Source: Peribacillus sp044761665
Lineage (GTDB): Bacteria > Bacillota > Bacilli > Bacillales > DSM-1321
Length of the DNA: 64,000 nucleotides
NCBI RefSeq assembly: GCF_044761665.1
Contig: NZ_JBIWCW010000014.1
Span: 1 to 64,000, forward strand
Direction of reading: 5' to 3'
The notes under the pieces were generated by a model. It was not told where the DNA came from and did not search any database. It worked only from the letters and a program-made list of their open reading frames with translations. Both the position numbers and the translations under genes were made by a program. Positions 7,417-16,369 of the stretch are shown piece after piece; position 1 is the stretch's first letter; every line of letters begins with the position of its first letter.

Positions 7417-8781
7417 ATGGATATGACAAGCGCGTTAAAAGACGATTTGAAGAGAAACTTCCAAGAGGCAGAGAGGGGTTTAACCCCAAGAGAGGCGCTG
7501 GAAGAATCTAATCGATGTTTATACTGTTATGATGCTCCTTGTATCCAAGCCTGTCCTACAGGGATAGACATTCCAACTTTTATAAAAAAAATCTCATCAG
7601 GGAATTTAAAGGGTTCGGCCAAAACGATCATGACGGCCAATCCGGTCGGTGCCAGCTGTGCGCGGGTATGTCCGACAGAAGAGCTATGTGAAGGGGCATG
7701 TGTCCTGAATCATTCTACAAAGCCAATCCCTATTGGAGATCTCCAGCGTTATTCCACAGATTGGGCCATTCAAAATAAACAAGCTCTATTCAAGGCCGGC
7801 AAGAAGAATGGCAAAACGGTCGCCATTGTCGGCAGTGGTCCTGCGGGCTTGTCTGCAGCAAGGGAATTGGCCTTGCTTGGCTACAGCGTAACCATCTTCG
7901 AAGCCGAGAAGAACCCTGGCGGATTGAACACGTACGGAATAGTCTCCTTCCGTTTGCCACAATACATCTCCTATTGGGAAGTAGATCAAGTAAAGAGCCT
8001 TGATGTCGAGATAAGAACGAATTCCAGGGTGGGAGTGGACATTGCCGCTACACAACTGGTTAAGGACTATGATGCTGTTATTTTAGCAATTGGTATGTCC
8101 GAAGTACCGAAACTAGGTATTGAAGGAGAGGACTTGGCTGAAGTATACGACGCAATCGATTTCGTTAAAGCAACGAAAACGGAGGCTATTACTGATAAAT
8201 TTGTTGGCAAGAAGATGGTGGTCATAGGTGCTGGAAATACGGCAATCGATGCTGCAACCTGCTCGGTCCGTCTTGGGGCTGAAGAAGCTGGGATCATCTA
8301 TCGTCGAACTCAGGCGGAAATGACAGCTTATGATTTTGAATATGAGTTTGCCAAACAGGAAGGAGTCCATTTTCATTGGTTGACGAATCCTTCTAGAATT
8401 GTGGCTGATGAAAAGGGACAGGTAACGGGCATCGAGTGTGTGAAAATGGAACTTAGCGAGGCAGGGGAAGATGGACGCAGACGTCCGATTCCGATTGCAG
8501 GCTCTGAATTTATCTTGCCAGCTGATGGTGTGATTCGTGCGATAGGACAATCACGGTATGTTGATCTGATTGAACAATTCAACATTGAGCACGATGGGGG
8601 CGTCGTTACATTGACCGGAGATTCCTACAAGACGTCCAATGAGAAGGTATTTGCCTGTGGGGATGTCATCTTTGGGAAGGGCCAAGGAGAGGCGATGGTC
8701 GTTTCCGCTGCTCAACAAGGGAAAATGACAGCTTATGAGATTGATGGAATTTTAATGAGCAAGGCAGAAGACATAGCTTAA
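7417..8781 (+). CDS. preT: Dihydropyrimidine dehydrogenase (NAD) subunit PreT
   Basis: A 454-residue flavin/iron-sulfur subunit that passes electrons between NAD(P)H and the catalytic PreA subunit in reduction of uracil/thymine to dihydropyrimidines. The N-terminal DPD/GltD-like domain has the cysteine clusters CLYCYDAPC..ACP and CARVC..CEGAC for [4Fe-4S] centres. FAD binding is shown by GSGPAGLSAA near residue 139, and a second Rossmann motif GAGNTAID lies near 271. The start has a GAAGGAG ribosome-binding site. It is the first gene of a five-gene operon, with preA 26 bases downstream. Length matches E. coli PreT-type proteins rather than full-length eukaryotic DPD. Confidence 0.9.
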   Translation: MDMTSALKDDLKRNFQEAERGLTPREALEESNRCLYCYDAPCIQACPTGIDIPTFIKKISSGNLKGSAKTIMTANPVGASCARVCPTEELCEGACVLNHSTKPIPIGDLQRYSTDWAIQNKQALFKAGKKNGKTVAIVGSGPAGLSAARELALLGYSVTIFEAEKNPGGLNTYGIVSFRLPQYISYWEVDQVKSLDVEIRTNSRVGVDIAATQLVKDYDAVILAIGMSEVPKLGIEGEDLAEVYDAIDFVKATKTEAITDKFVGKKMVVIGAGNTAIDAATCSVRLGAEEAGIIYRRTQAEMTAYDFEYEFAKQEGVHFHWLTNPSRIVADEKGQVTGIECVKMELSEAGEDGRRRPIPIAGSEFILPADGVIRAIGQSRYVDLIEQFNIEHDGGVVTLTGDSYKTSNEKVFACGDVIFGKGQGEAMVVSAAQQGKMTAYEIDGILMSKAEDIA

Positions 8782-8807
8782 TAAAATGAGAATAGGGAGG
8801 CGTATCA

Positions 8808-10094
8808 ATGGCTGATTTATCAATTAATCTTGCAGGTATTAAATCTCCTAACCCCTTTTGGCTTGCTTCGGCCCCACCAACTAATTCGGGGTATCAAGTC
8901 CAGAGGGCTTTTGAAGCCGGATGGGGAGGAGCTGTCTGGAAGACGCTTGGGGATCCAATCCTCAATGTTTCCTCCCGTTTTGCAGCTGTCGGTTTTAATG
9001 GACAAAGAGTAGCGGGATTCAACAATATCGAACTGATTACGGATCGACCGCTTGAAGTGAATCTCCAGGAAATATATGAAACGAAAAAGAGATTTCCGGA
9101 TCATGCAATCATAGCGTCCGTAATGGTTGAGCCGCAGCAGGAAAAGTGGCATGAAATTATCAAAAGGATAGAAGCTGTGGGCGTGGATGGTTATGAATTG
9201 AATTTTGGATGCCCTCATGGGATGGCCGAACGAGGAATGGGAGCTGCTTCGGGTCAGGTGCCTGAGCTGGTGGAAAAACAAACATATTGGGCGAAGGAAG
9301 TGGCCTCGAAACCGGTCATCGTCAAGCTTACCCCTAATATTACCGACATCACGGTCACGGCAGAAGCAGCTGTAAGAGGGGGAGCGGATGCGATTAGCAT
9401 GATCAATACGATCAACAGCCTTGCAGGGGTGGATATTCATTCGTGGAACACGATTCCCCATGTAGGTGGGAAAGGGGCCCACGGTGGATACTGTGGTCCT
9501 GCAGTGAAACCAATCGCTTTGAATATGGTAGCTGAATGTGCAAGGAACCCAAGGGTTAATGTACCAATTTCCGGTATTGGGGGCATTTCTAATTGGCAGG
9601 ACACGGTTGAATTTTTATTGATGGGTTCGACAGGCGTACAGATTTGTACCGCCGCCATGCATCATGGTTTCCGCATCGTTGAAGACATGATTGACGGTCT
9701 GTCTAATTATCTTGATGAAAAAGGAATTGCATCCGTGATGGATATCGTCGGAAAATCCGTACCGCGATATTCCGATTGGGGAAACCTGGACTTGAATTAT
9801 AAAGTAGTGGCCCGCATCAATAATGACGTGTGCATCAACTGTAATAAGTGCCATATAGCCTGTGAAGACACTTCCCACCAATGCATTGATATGCTAAAGG
9901 ACACTTCAGGTAACTCATTCTTACGAGTCCGTGAAGAAGATTGTGTCGGCTGTAATCTTTGTTCAATCGTATGTCCGGTCGATGGAGCCATCGACATGAT
10001 TGAAATGGAAAGCGATTTAGCTCCTATGACATGGAATGAGCGTCAGGGTTTGCTTGGGAATATCGGTAATGAACGTGTTGATTTCGTAAAATAA
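8808..10094 (+). CDS. preA: Dihydropyrimidine dehydrogenase (NAD) subunit PreA
   Basis: A 428-residue catalytic subunit with a class-2 dihydroorotate-dehydrogenase-like FMN barrel (about 1-320), including NFGCPHG with the cysteine of the active-site region and GGADAISMINT. A C-terminal ferredoxin domain carries two four-cysteine clusters, CINCNKCHIAC and CVGCNLCSIVCP. It reduces uracil and thymine using electrons delivered by PreT. GGGAGG lies 8 bases before the ATG. The tight spacing to preT and hydA supports one operon. Dihydropyrimidinase downstream makes the pyrimidine assignment much more likely than a dihydroorotate role. Confidence 0.92.
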   Translation: MADLSINLAGIKSPNPFWLASAPPTNSGYQVQRAFEAGWGGAVWKTLGDPILNVSSRFAAVGFNGQRVAGFNNIELITDRPLEVNLQEIYETKKRFPDHAIIASVMVEPQQEKWHEIIKRIEAVGVDGYELNFGCPHGMAERGMGAASGQVPELVEKQTYWAKEVASKPVIVKLTPNITDITVTAEAAVRGGADAISMINTINSLAGVDIHSWNTIPHVGGKGAHGGYCGPAVKPIALNMVAECARNPRVNVPISGIGGISNWQDTVEFLLMGSTGVQICTAAMHHGFRIVEDMIDGLSNYLDEKGIASVMDIVGKSVPRYSDWGNLDLNYKVVARINNDVCINCNKCHIACEDTSHQCIDMLKDTSGNSFLRVREEDCVGCNLCSIVCPVDGAIDMIEMESDLAPMTWNERQGLLGNIGNERVDFVK

Positions 10095-10109
10095 TGGAGG
10101 GGTAAATCT

Positions 10110-11528
10110 ATGAAAAAAATTATTAAAAACGGAACCATTGCAACAGCTGCAGATACGTATCAAGCAGATATTTTAATAGAAGACGAAATCATAACGTTGA
10201 TCGGTAAAGACCTTTCAGCGGATGGAGCGGAAATCATTGATGCCAAGGGGGCCCTTATCTTCCCTGGAGGAATAGACCCACATACCCATCTGGATATGCC
10301 TTTTGGCGGGACGACCACAAAGGATGATTATGAAACGGGAACGATTGCAGCAGCATATGGAGGAACGACGACGGTCATTGACTTCTGCTTAACGGAAAAA
10401 GGGGAGCCATTACAGAATGCCATTGAAACGTGGCATGGCAAAGCGGCCGGCAAAGCAGCCATCGATTATAGCTTTCATCTCATGATCAGTGAAATCAATG
10501 ATGAGGTGCTGGCTGAGCTGCCAAACATCATCGAAAAAGAAGGGATTTCTTCTTTTAAGGTGTTTATGGCTTACAAAAATGTCTTTCAAGCAGATGATGC
10601 GACCCTTTATCGGACTTTGCTTCAGGCAAAGGAACTTGGGGCACTTGTCATGGTCCATGCGGAAAATGGAGATGTCATCGATTATTTAACAAAACAGGCA
10701 CTCGCTAAAGGACAAACGGATCCGATTTATCACGCCTTAACTAGGCCTCCGGAGCTTGAAGGAGAAGCAACCGGAAGAGCGGCGAAATTAACGGAGATGG
10801 CAAATGGCCAACTTTACGTCGTTCATGTCACTTGCGAAGATGCGGTAGAGAAGATTACCGAAGCAAGAAATAAAGGCGTTGATATCTGGGGAGAGACATG
10901 TCCTCAATATCTTGTTCTGGATCAAAGCTATCTTGAAAAGCCCGATTTTGAAGGGGCTAAATATGTTTGGTCTCCACCATTAAGGAAGAAGAAGGACCAG
11001 GAAGTGTTATGGAATGCCTTAAAGACAGGCCAGCTGCAAACCATAGGCTCGGATCAATGTTCCTTTGACTTTAAAGGACAAAAGGACCTGGGGCGTGACG
11101 ACTTTACAAAAATTCCGAACGGAGGTCCGACGATTGAGGACCGTATGAGCATCCTTTATTCTGAGGGGGTCAAAAAAGACCGCATCACTTTGAATCAGTT
11201 TGTCGACATAACTTCTACGAGAGTAGCTAAACTTTTCGGGCTGTTCCCGCAAAAGGGGACGATTGCAGTAGGATCCGATGCCGATCTTGTCATCTTTGAC
11301 CCGAAAGTGGAGAGGACCATTTCTGCAGATACCCATCATATGGCTGTAGACTACAATGCCTTTGAAGGACTGAAAGTTACAGGTGAACCGGTGTCGGTCT
11401 TATCGCGCGGTCAGTTTGTCATTCGGGATAAACAATTTGTAGGAGAGGCTGGAAAAGGACAGTTCTTGAAGCGGGCTAAATACAATACATCACTCGAGTC
11501 TGATTCAGAGCAAAAGCTTCCGGTCTAA
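10110..11528 (+). CDS. hydA: Dihydropyrimidinase (hydantoinase)
   Basis: A 472-residue cyclic amidohydrolase that opens dihydrouracil or dihydrothymine to N-carbamoyl-beta-amino acids. The binuclear metal centre is visible: HTHLD near residue 59, the lysine expected to be carbamylated in SSFKVFMAYKN near 150, VHAENGD, VHVTCEDA and GSDQCSFD containing the catalytic Asp. The usual His after GSD is Gln here, a modest variation. GGAGGGG precedes the ATG by 9 bases. It follows preA by 15 bases. No beta-ureidopropionase gene lies in the operon, so the carbamoyl product must be processed by an enzyme elsewhere. Confidence 0.92.
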   Translation: MKKIIKNGTIATAADTYQADILIEDEIITLIGKDLSADGAEIIDAKGALIFPGGIDPHTHLDMPFGGTTTKDDYETGTIAAAYGGTTTVIDFCLTEKGEPLQNAIETWHGKAAGKAAIDYSFHLMISEINDEVLAELPNIIEKEGISSFKVFMAYKNVFQADDATLYRTLLQAKELGALVMVHAENGDVIDYLTKQALAKGQTDPIYHALTRPPELEGEATGRAAKLTEMANGQLYVVHVTCEDAVEKITEARNKGVDIWGETCPQYLVLDQSYLEKPDFEGAKYVWSPPLRKKKDQEVLWNALKTGQLQTIGSDQCSFDFKGQKDLGRDDFTKIPNGGPTIEDRMSILYSEGVKKDRITLNQFVDITSTRVAKLFGLFPQKGTIAVGSDADLVIFDPKVERTISADTHHMAVDYNAFEGLKVTGEPVSVLSRGQFVIRDKQFVGEAGKGQFLKRAKYNTSLESDSEQKLPV

Positions 11529-11571
11529 AGTTGCCAGAAGTTCTTAAGCAAATGAAAGGGGGATTTTATGG

Positions 11572-13056
11572 ATGAGTGAAAAAGAAGATTATTTAAAGTC
11601 TCCCGATTTGCTGCCAATACCGCATAGAGAGAAGAACATTAGCGCAGTGGGGTTTGGATTCATCTGGGTAGGAATGGCGGTTGTATTGGCCGCCTTTGCC
11701 ATTGGAGGAAACGGGATCCAAAGCCTATCGCTTGGTTGGGTTGTACTCGCTACAGTCATTGCCTGCGTGGTCCTTGGCTTTTTGATGACAATGACCGGGG
11801 ATATAGGGGTTGAGCATGGTATTTCATTTCCTGTATACATGAGGGCACCTTTTGGAACGATAGGCACTCATATTCCTTCGCTTGTCAGGGCGTTTGTTGC
11901 CTCATGCTGGTTTGGTCTGAACACTTATTTTGGTGCAACGGCGATGAATGCCATTTTCGCTACTCTTTTTAACTTTGACAATTGGTTTATCTGCTTTCTC
12001 GTTTTTGCAGTTTTACAATTGGTTAATACAGCGATGGGAATCAAGTCAATCGAACGGTTTGCCGATTTGGCAGCCCCCGTTATCATCTTGATTTCCGGTT
12101 GGATGTATTTTACGCTTTCTGATCAAGCGATAGCACAAGGCAGGGAAGTTTGGTCCTGGATTGAGAGTCCGGTTACCGGGGGAGCGGCCGTAACAGCTTT
12201 CATGGTCGTCATCATGTCTAATATGGGATTTTGGGGAACGTTAACAGCGGATATGCCGACGCTATCTCGTTTCATAAAGGCACCGAAAAATGAGAAGAAT
12301 TGGTTTAAGCGCAATAAGGGACAAATTATAGGGAATGTTATTACCTATCCCATCACCCAAACGTTCATGGTCATTATTGGAGCGGTTTCTTACATGGCAG
12401 TTTCCAATTATGATCCAGTTGTAGCTATACAGGGGTCAGCCAGCGGCATTAGCCTTGGCGTCCTTTTACTCATGATAGTTTTTGCACAATGGTCAACGAA
12501 TACTACGGCCAATGTCATTCCGGCAGCGACAATTTTCTCGAATGTATTGGGTCCTAAAATGCCGTTTTGGGCGGGGGTTGTTGTAGCCGGGATTATTGGT
12601 ATCGTTGTCCAACCGTGGAGCCTTTTCGGCATTATCATCGAGGTTTTATTAATTGTCGGCGGGATATTAGCCTCCATTGTGGGCATATTGGTGGCCGATT
12701 ATTATTTTCTACGTAAGCGCCGTGTCAATGTACCAGATTTATATGAAGGTGAAGGACAGTATAAGTACATGAACGGTGTAAACTGGGCGGGGATCATTGC
12801 TTGGGTTATTGGGGGAATTGGTGCCACGATATTCTCCAATTATTCTTTCATTGTCGGTTTCGTACTTGGAAGTGCAAGCTATTATGTACTGGCTAAATAC
12901 TGGTGGTTTAAGAAGTATGAACAAGCGGAAATTATGGATCCGAGCGATGAGAAATATTTAGGTATTTCCGTTGGAAGGGATTGGGTTATTGGAGAGAGAA
13001 TAGAAGACGAAAAAGAGTTACTGAATATGTCTTTAGCCGGGAAGAACGTTAATTAA
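11572..13056 (+). CDS. NCS1-family nucleobase:cation symporter
   Basis: A 494-residue integral membrane protein with about 12 hydrophobic helices and family features such as GNGIQSLSLGWV in helix 1 and WFGLNTYFGATAMN in helix 3. NCS1 carriers import uracil, cytosine, allantoin or hydantoins with Na+ or H+. The position between hydA and a small operon protein suggests it supplies the pyrimidine (uracil/thymine) or dihydropyrimidine degraded by PreTA-HydA. Exact substrate cannot be read from the sequence; allantoin or hydantoin is the alternative, given the PucR-type regulator. AAAGGGGG precedes the start by 8 bases. Confidence 0.88.
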   Translation: MSEKEDYLKSPDLLPIPHREKNISAVGFGFIWVGMAVVLAAFAIGGNGIQSLSLGWVVLATVIACVVLGFLMTMTGDIGVEHGISFPVYMRAPFGTIGTHIPSLVRAFVASCWFGLNTYFGATAMNAIFATLFNFDNWFICFLVFAVLQLVNTAMGIKSIERFADLAAPVIILISGWMYFTLSDQAIAQGREVWSWIESPVTGGAAVTAFMVVIMSNMGFWGTLTADMPTLSRFIKAPKNEKNWFKRNKGQIIGNVITYPITQTFMVIIGAVSYMAVSNYDPVVAIQGSASGISLGVLLLMIVFAQWSTNTTANVIPAATIFSNVLGPKMPFWAGVVVAGIIGIVVQPWSLFGIIIEVLLIVGGILASIVGILVADYYFLRKRRVNVPDLYEGEGQYKYMNGVNWAGIIAWVIGGIGATIFSNYSFIVGFVLGSASYYVLAKYWWFKKYEQAEIMDPSDEKYLGISVGRDWVIGERIEDEKELLNMSLAGKNVN

Positions 13057-13070
13057 GGAGGGCGTGGAAC

Positions 13071-13286
13071 ATGTCTGAATATCAAGAGTATCGCTTAGAA
13101 AGGGAACAAATTGATTTTTTGCTTGAACGCGGGTACAAAATCACCCGAGTCTCTGAAAATTTAAGTGGCGCTTTTCTTGATTTCGAATTGATTGAAGGAA
13201 CGAAACAGGAATGGAAGCAGTTAAATATCAAAACACCAGAAGGAAGAAAGTATTTCTCGACATTACTTTTTACAGAACCCCATTAA
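13071..13286 (+). CDS. Small hypothetical protein of the pyrimidine operon (71 aa)
   Basis: A 71-residue soluble, charged protein (many Glu/Lys/Arg) with no membrane segment, cysteine motif or recognised domain. It starts 14 bases after the permease stop with an excellent AAGGAGGG ribosome-binding site, so it is probably a real last gene of the operon, which ends at the terminator at 13317-13349. The location suggests an accessory role with the catabolic enzymes or permease, but nothing in the sequence defines it. Confidence 0.75.
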   Translation: MSEYQEYRLEREQIDFLLERGYKITRVSENLSGAFLDFELIEGTKQEWKQLNIKTPEGRKYFSTLLFTEPH

Positions 13287-13316
13287 ACAATGAAACATAA
13301 ATGGAATTGTTAAGGC

Positions 13317-13349
13317 GGCCTATTTTCACTTGAATAGGTCATTTTTTAT
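13317..13349 (+). terminator. Intrinsic terminator of the preTA-hydA operon
   Basis: GGCCTATT pairs with AATAGGTC (one G-U), followed by ATTTTTTAT. It is about 30 bases after the last small gene. Confidence 0.85.
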
Positions 13350-13541
13350 GGATATGTATGAATGAATATCGACATATAAAGGTAGGTGACTTAAGGAAAA
13401 TGAAATGTATAGCATGATTTCTACAAAAATAACTGAAAATTTTGTAGAATTTTGACGTTAGATATTATGTCCAGTATCTGGAGATTTACTGACTGTCCGT
13501 TTATAATAGATTCTATAGCTCTATAAAAGGATGGTGGATGG

Positions 13542-15176
13542 ATGAATACGTCGATTACAATTGAGGAAATTCTTAAGCGCAGGCATTTTAACCGGACAGA
13601 TGTAGTCGGAGGGATCAGTGGATTAAAGCGCCAAGTGAAATGGGTCCACTGTTTGGAAGTCACCCAAATCAGCCACTTATTAAATGGAAATGAACTAATT
13701 CTTACCACCGGTTTAGGATGGAAAGATTCCGATAGCACATTTCTTTCTTATCTAAGTCAGCTCATTAAGTGTGAAGCGGCAGGACTCTGTATAGAGATGG
13801 CTACTCATTCCATGTCCATTCCGCAGTCTGCCATCGATCTTGCAGATGAGCATGGTTTTCCTCTTATCTTATTTAATCAAGAAGTCCCTTTTGTTGAAAT
13901 TACTCAGGATATTCATTCTTTAATCATTAATAAACAGTATCAAATGATTTCCAACTTAGAAACCTACTCCCAGCAGCTAAATAAAAAACTCCTCGAAATC
14001 GACCATTATGAACCAATTCTAAAATTTCTTCATTCGTATTTAAATGTTCAGGTTATGCTTGTTTCTAATGAGAGTGATATAGCCTACATTCCTAAAATAA
14101 AGAAAAAAATTATCCACCAACTGTTAACAGAAATTTCTGAAGATAAACTTCACTCAAGTAAATTCGTTCTGAAACAAAGGATTCGTGTTCTTGGGGAGAA
14201 TTATGCGGAACTAATCATCTATAGTAGTGATAGAGAGCTCACCGACTTTGATTCCCTCATCTTGGATCGAACGGCTACGGCTTTGGCACAATATCTATTA
14301 CGTGAAATCTATTTAGAAGAAAAGAAAATATCTGAAGAAAGTAAGTGGCTAACGAACTGGCTCGAAGGGGAATGTAGTGATGAAGCCATTCGAGAGCAGC
14401 TTTCTTACATCGATCCGAAAATGCAATTGGCGGGCGGAATCGTTTGTATCTGCAAACAACAAACAAGATATAATAAAAGTTCTACTAAATTAGATGGAAC
14501 ATATTTCAAGATCCTGTTTAGATCCGTTTTTGAGCAGTATGGATTTCAGGTTTTTTCCATGGAGATTCACCAACATCTGGTTTTTATCCTAGGGGATAAC
14601 CGTTCACCTGAAGACTGGAAAGAAAGAGTGACGAGGGCATTGGATCGAATAGCGAAGATGGATGCTACCGGCCGGAACCGAATGAATATGCTTACTATTG
14701 GATTTGGAAAATATGTAGGAAAGTTAAGTGAAATTTATAAGAGTTACGATACAGCACGTGAGACTTTATTACTTCAGGAGACCCTAACAGAAGAAAACAA
14801 AAGCTTTTTTTATCAAGATTTACATATGTATAGAATGATTGCCCTCATTAATAAACATGGAAATTTAGAAGAAACCGTGTATGAATATCTAGGGCCCGTA
14901 ATCGAATATGATAAACGAAATAATGGCGAGTTGATGCCTACCTTGAAAACGTATCTAGCTTGTAACGGCTCCAAACAGGAGACATCTAAACAGTTATTTA
15001 TCGTTCGACAAACGCTTTACCATCGCCTTGAAAAATTAGAAAGATTATTAGGTGCGAATTTCATGAGGTCTGATCAACGTTTGGGCATCGAATTCATGAT
15101 TTTTGCTCTAGATTATTTAAAACTTCGCAAGAGAAAGGGAAATGAAAATTTAGTGGATGGGTTTGTGGAGAACTAA
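13542..15176 (+). CDS. PucR-family transcriptional regulator
   Basis: A 544-residue regulator with the PucR family layout. The N-terminal PucR sensor domain (about 5-125) includes VVGGISGLKRQVKWVHCLEV and LLNGNELILTTGLGW; a central GGDEF-related region follows; and a C-terminal PucR-type HTH (residues ~465-520) contains TLKTYLACNGSKQETSKQLF and RQTLYHRLEKLERLLG. PucR itself activates purine catabolism, but homologues next to preTA/hydA operons are plausible activators of pyrimidine or hydantoin use. It lies downstream on the same strand, separated from the operon by a terminator and about 250 bases with its own promoter. The target palindrome may be the one at 7221-7253. Confidence 0.85.
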   Translation: MNTSITIEEILKRRHFNRTDVVGGISGLKRQVKWVHCLEVTQISHLLNGNELILTTGLGWKDSDSTFLSYLSQLIKCEAAGLCIEMATHSMSIPQSAIDLADEHGFPLILFNQEVPFVEITQDIHSLIINKQYQMISNLETYSQQLNKKLLEIDHYEPILKFLHSYLNVQVMLVSNESDIAYIPKIKKKIIHQLLTEISEDKLHSSKFVLKQRIRVLGENYAELIIYSSDRELTDFDSLILDRTATALAQYLLREIYLEEKKISEESKWLTNWLEGECSDEAIREQLSYIDPKMQLAGGIVCICKQQTRYNKSSTKLDGTYFKILFRSVFEQYGFQVFSMEIHQHLVFILGDNRSPEDWKERVTRALDRIAKMDATGRNRMNMLTIGFGKYVGKLSEIYKSYDTARETLLLQETLTEENKSFFYQDLHMYRMIALINKHGNLEETVYEYLGPVIEYDKRNNGELMPTLKTYLACNGSKQETSKQLFIVRQTLYHRLEKLERLLGANFMRSDQRLGIEFMIFALDYLKLRKRKGNENLVDGFVEN

Positions 15177-15194
15177 CATTTAATGCATGCAATG

Positions 15195-15225
15195 AAAGGG
15201 TGTCTAAAAGGCATCCTTTTTTCTA
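15195..15225 (+). terminator. Intrinsic terminator of the pucR-like gene
   Basis: AAAGGGTG (15195-15202) pairs with CATCCTTT (15212-15219) with one G-U pair, followed by a T run. It is just after the regulator's stop. Confidence 0.8.
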
Positions 15226-15274
15226 TGTGGAGACAGTCATGGCAGGTAGGACTAAAATTCCGTGGCAAAAATAT

Positions 15275-15326
15275 ACTGACATCAAAGAGTTGGCGTTTAC
15301 AGCTTTTCGATGTCAGTAGCTTTTTT
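15275..15326. terminator. Hairpin between convergent pucR-like gene and yhfH array
   Basis: ACTGACATC (15275-15283) pairs with GATGTCAGT (15309-15317), with T-rich runs on both outer sides. It lies where transcripts from the plus-strand regulator and the minus-strand small-gene array meet, and could terminate both, mainly the array. Confidence 0.65.
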
Positions 15327-15466
15327 TAATATTCATCTTTTTTAGAAAGGCAGTGGTCACATTCCACGAGGTATGATTCCGCTTGTTCTATGATTTGATT
15401 CCCGCATTCCGGGCATTGTTTGGGTGGAAGGGTTCTGAAAAATTCCATTGGATTTTTGGTTTGCAT
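15326..15466 (-). CDS. yhfH: YhfH-family small zinc-ribbon protein, copy 1 (46 aa)
   Basis: A 46-residue protein of the Bacillus YhfH type, starting MQTKNPMEFFRTLPPKQC. Two knuckles, CPEC (18-21) and CDHC (36-39), should bind one zinc ion. The ribosome-binding site GGAGG lies 8 bases before the ATG. It is the last of four tandem copies read on the minus strand and is nearly identical to copy 2, even at the nucleotide level, so this pair duplicated recently. Biological function of the family is unknown to me. Confidence 0.85.
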   Translation of the reverse strand: MQTKNPMEFFRTLPPKQCPECGNQIIEQAESYLVECDHCLSKKDEY

Positions 15467-15489
15467 GATATATTCCTCCTTTTGTGTGT

Positions 15490-15630
15490 TTAATAGTTTT
15501 CGCTTTTAGAAAGGCAGTGGTCACATTCCAGCAAATAGGATTCCGCTTGTTCGATGATTTGTTCACCGCACTCGGTACATTGTTTGGGTGGAAGGGTTCT
15601 GAAAAATTCCATCGGATTTTTGGTTTGCAT
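15490..15630 (-). CDS. yhfH: YhfH-family small zinc-ribbon protein, copy 2 (46 aa)
   Basis: 46 residues with the same MQTKNPMEFFRTLPPKQC start and the knuckles CTEC (18-21) and CDHC (36-39). Differences from copy 1 are confined to a few positions around residues 19-34 and the last residues. AGGAGG precedes the ATG by about 7 bases. Its stop lies 23 bases before the start of copy 1, so the pair can be transcribed together. Confidence 0.85.
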   Translation of the reverse strand: MQTKNPMEFFRTLPPKQCTECGEQIIEQAESYLLECDHCLSKSENY

Positions 15631-15652
15631 ATAGGTTCCTCCTTCAATTGTT

Positions 15653-15793
15653 TTAGTGGTCTTCGCTTTTAGAAAGGCAACGGTCGCATTCCATCAGGTA
15701 AGATTCGGCATGTTCGATGATATGGTCGCCACATTCTGGACAGTGTTTGGCAGGTATACTGTTGAAAAATTCAATCGATTTTTTAGTTTGCAA
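15653..15793 (-). CDS. YhfH-family small zinc-ribbon protein, copy 3 (46 aa, TTG start)
   Basis: A diverged copy with residues QTKKSIEFFNSIPAKHCPEC and knuckles CPEC (18-21) and CDRC (36-39). The start codon is TTG, aligned exactly with the ATG of the other copies and preceded by GAGGAGG. Acidic and histidine changes (GDHIIEHAE) distinguish it from copies 1 and 2. It is separated by 22 bases from copy 2. Confidence 0.82.
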   Translation of the reverse strand: MQTKKSIEFFNSIPAKHCPECGDHIIEHAESYLMECDRCLSKSEDH

Positions 15794-15836
15794 AATGGCT
15801 TCCTCCTCTAAGGGTTTTTATCTATTTTAAAGCGAT

Positions 15837-15974
15837 TTATTCCTCACGTTTAGAAAGACAGCGATCACATTCCATCAGGTAAGATTCTGTGCCATTAAAA
15901 AGTGTTTCACCACATTCTGCACATTGGGTTGTTAAAGACTGAACCTTGATACTTTCTAATTGATTCGTTTGCAT
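15837..15974 (-). CDS. YhfH-family small zinc-ribbon protein, copy 4 (45 aa)
   Basis: The first gene of the array and the most diverged one: MQTNQLESIKVQSLTTQC, knuckles CAEC (18-21) and CDRC (36-39), and the same ESYLMECDRCLSK tail as copy 3. It lacks the FF-LP motif present at residues 9-14 in copies 1 and 2. The ribosome-binding site is AAAGGAAG. The promoter must lie in 15975-16080; I could not define a confident -10/-35 pair there. Confidence 0.8.
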   Translation of the reverse strand: MQTNQLESIKVQSLTTQCAECGETLFNGTESYLMECDRCLSKREE

Positions 15975-16369
15975 GCTACACTTCCTTTCTATAGTACAGT
16001 TTTTGTTGTCTGTCTGTTGTTATAATACAGTATATACCTTATATTGGGAAAAGTATAGGTATTTATCATAAAAATCAGAAAAAATTTATGTTCATTTTGA
16101 AACCTTATAAGAATAGGGGTTTCTACGCTTTTTTGAAATTTTTCCTATGCATTTTCCAGAAAAATGGTTCTTTTGTGACGTGGTAAAACGTGAATCAACG
16201 GAATTTATCATGTTCAACTAGATTGGTTTTATGTAACAGAAGAATAGTAAGAATGAGCGTGAAAGGTGTGCCTCTGTAGAAGTATCACGGTAAAAGAATG
16301 GGGAATGTGGTTTTGGTGTTTTAGTTATGAGGTAACTTGTTAGTAGAAGTAAATAACGGGAGGTCAAAT

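Noticed and set aside
8820..9482. Long antisense open frame (220 codons) inside preA
   Set aside because: It is fully contained in a well-supported iron-sulfur flavoprotein gene, has no ribosome-binding site, and its residue composition reads like an antisense shadow.
13421..13738. Minus-strand 105-codon frame across the start of the PucR-type gene
   Set aside because: It overlaps the promoter and the first domain of the regulator and lacks a ribosome-binding site.
15326..15974. CRISPR or simple tandem repeat explanation for the repeated units
   Set aside because: The units are about 140-165 bases, each an intact reading frame with a ribosome-binding site, and divergence follows codon positions rather than a repeat-spacer pattern.
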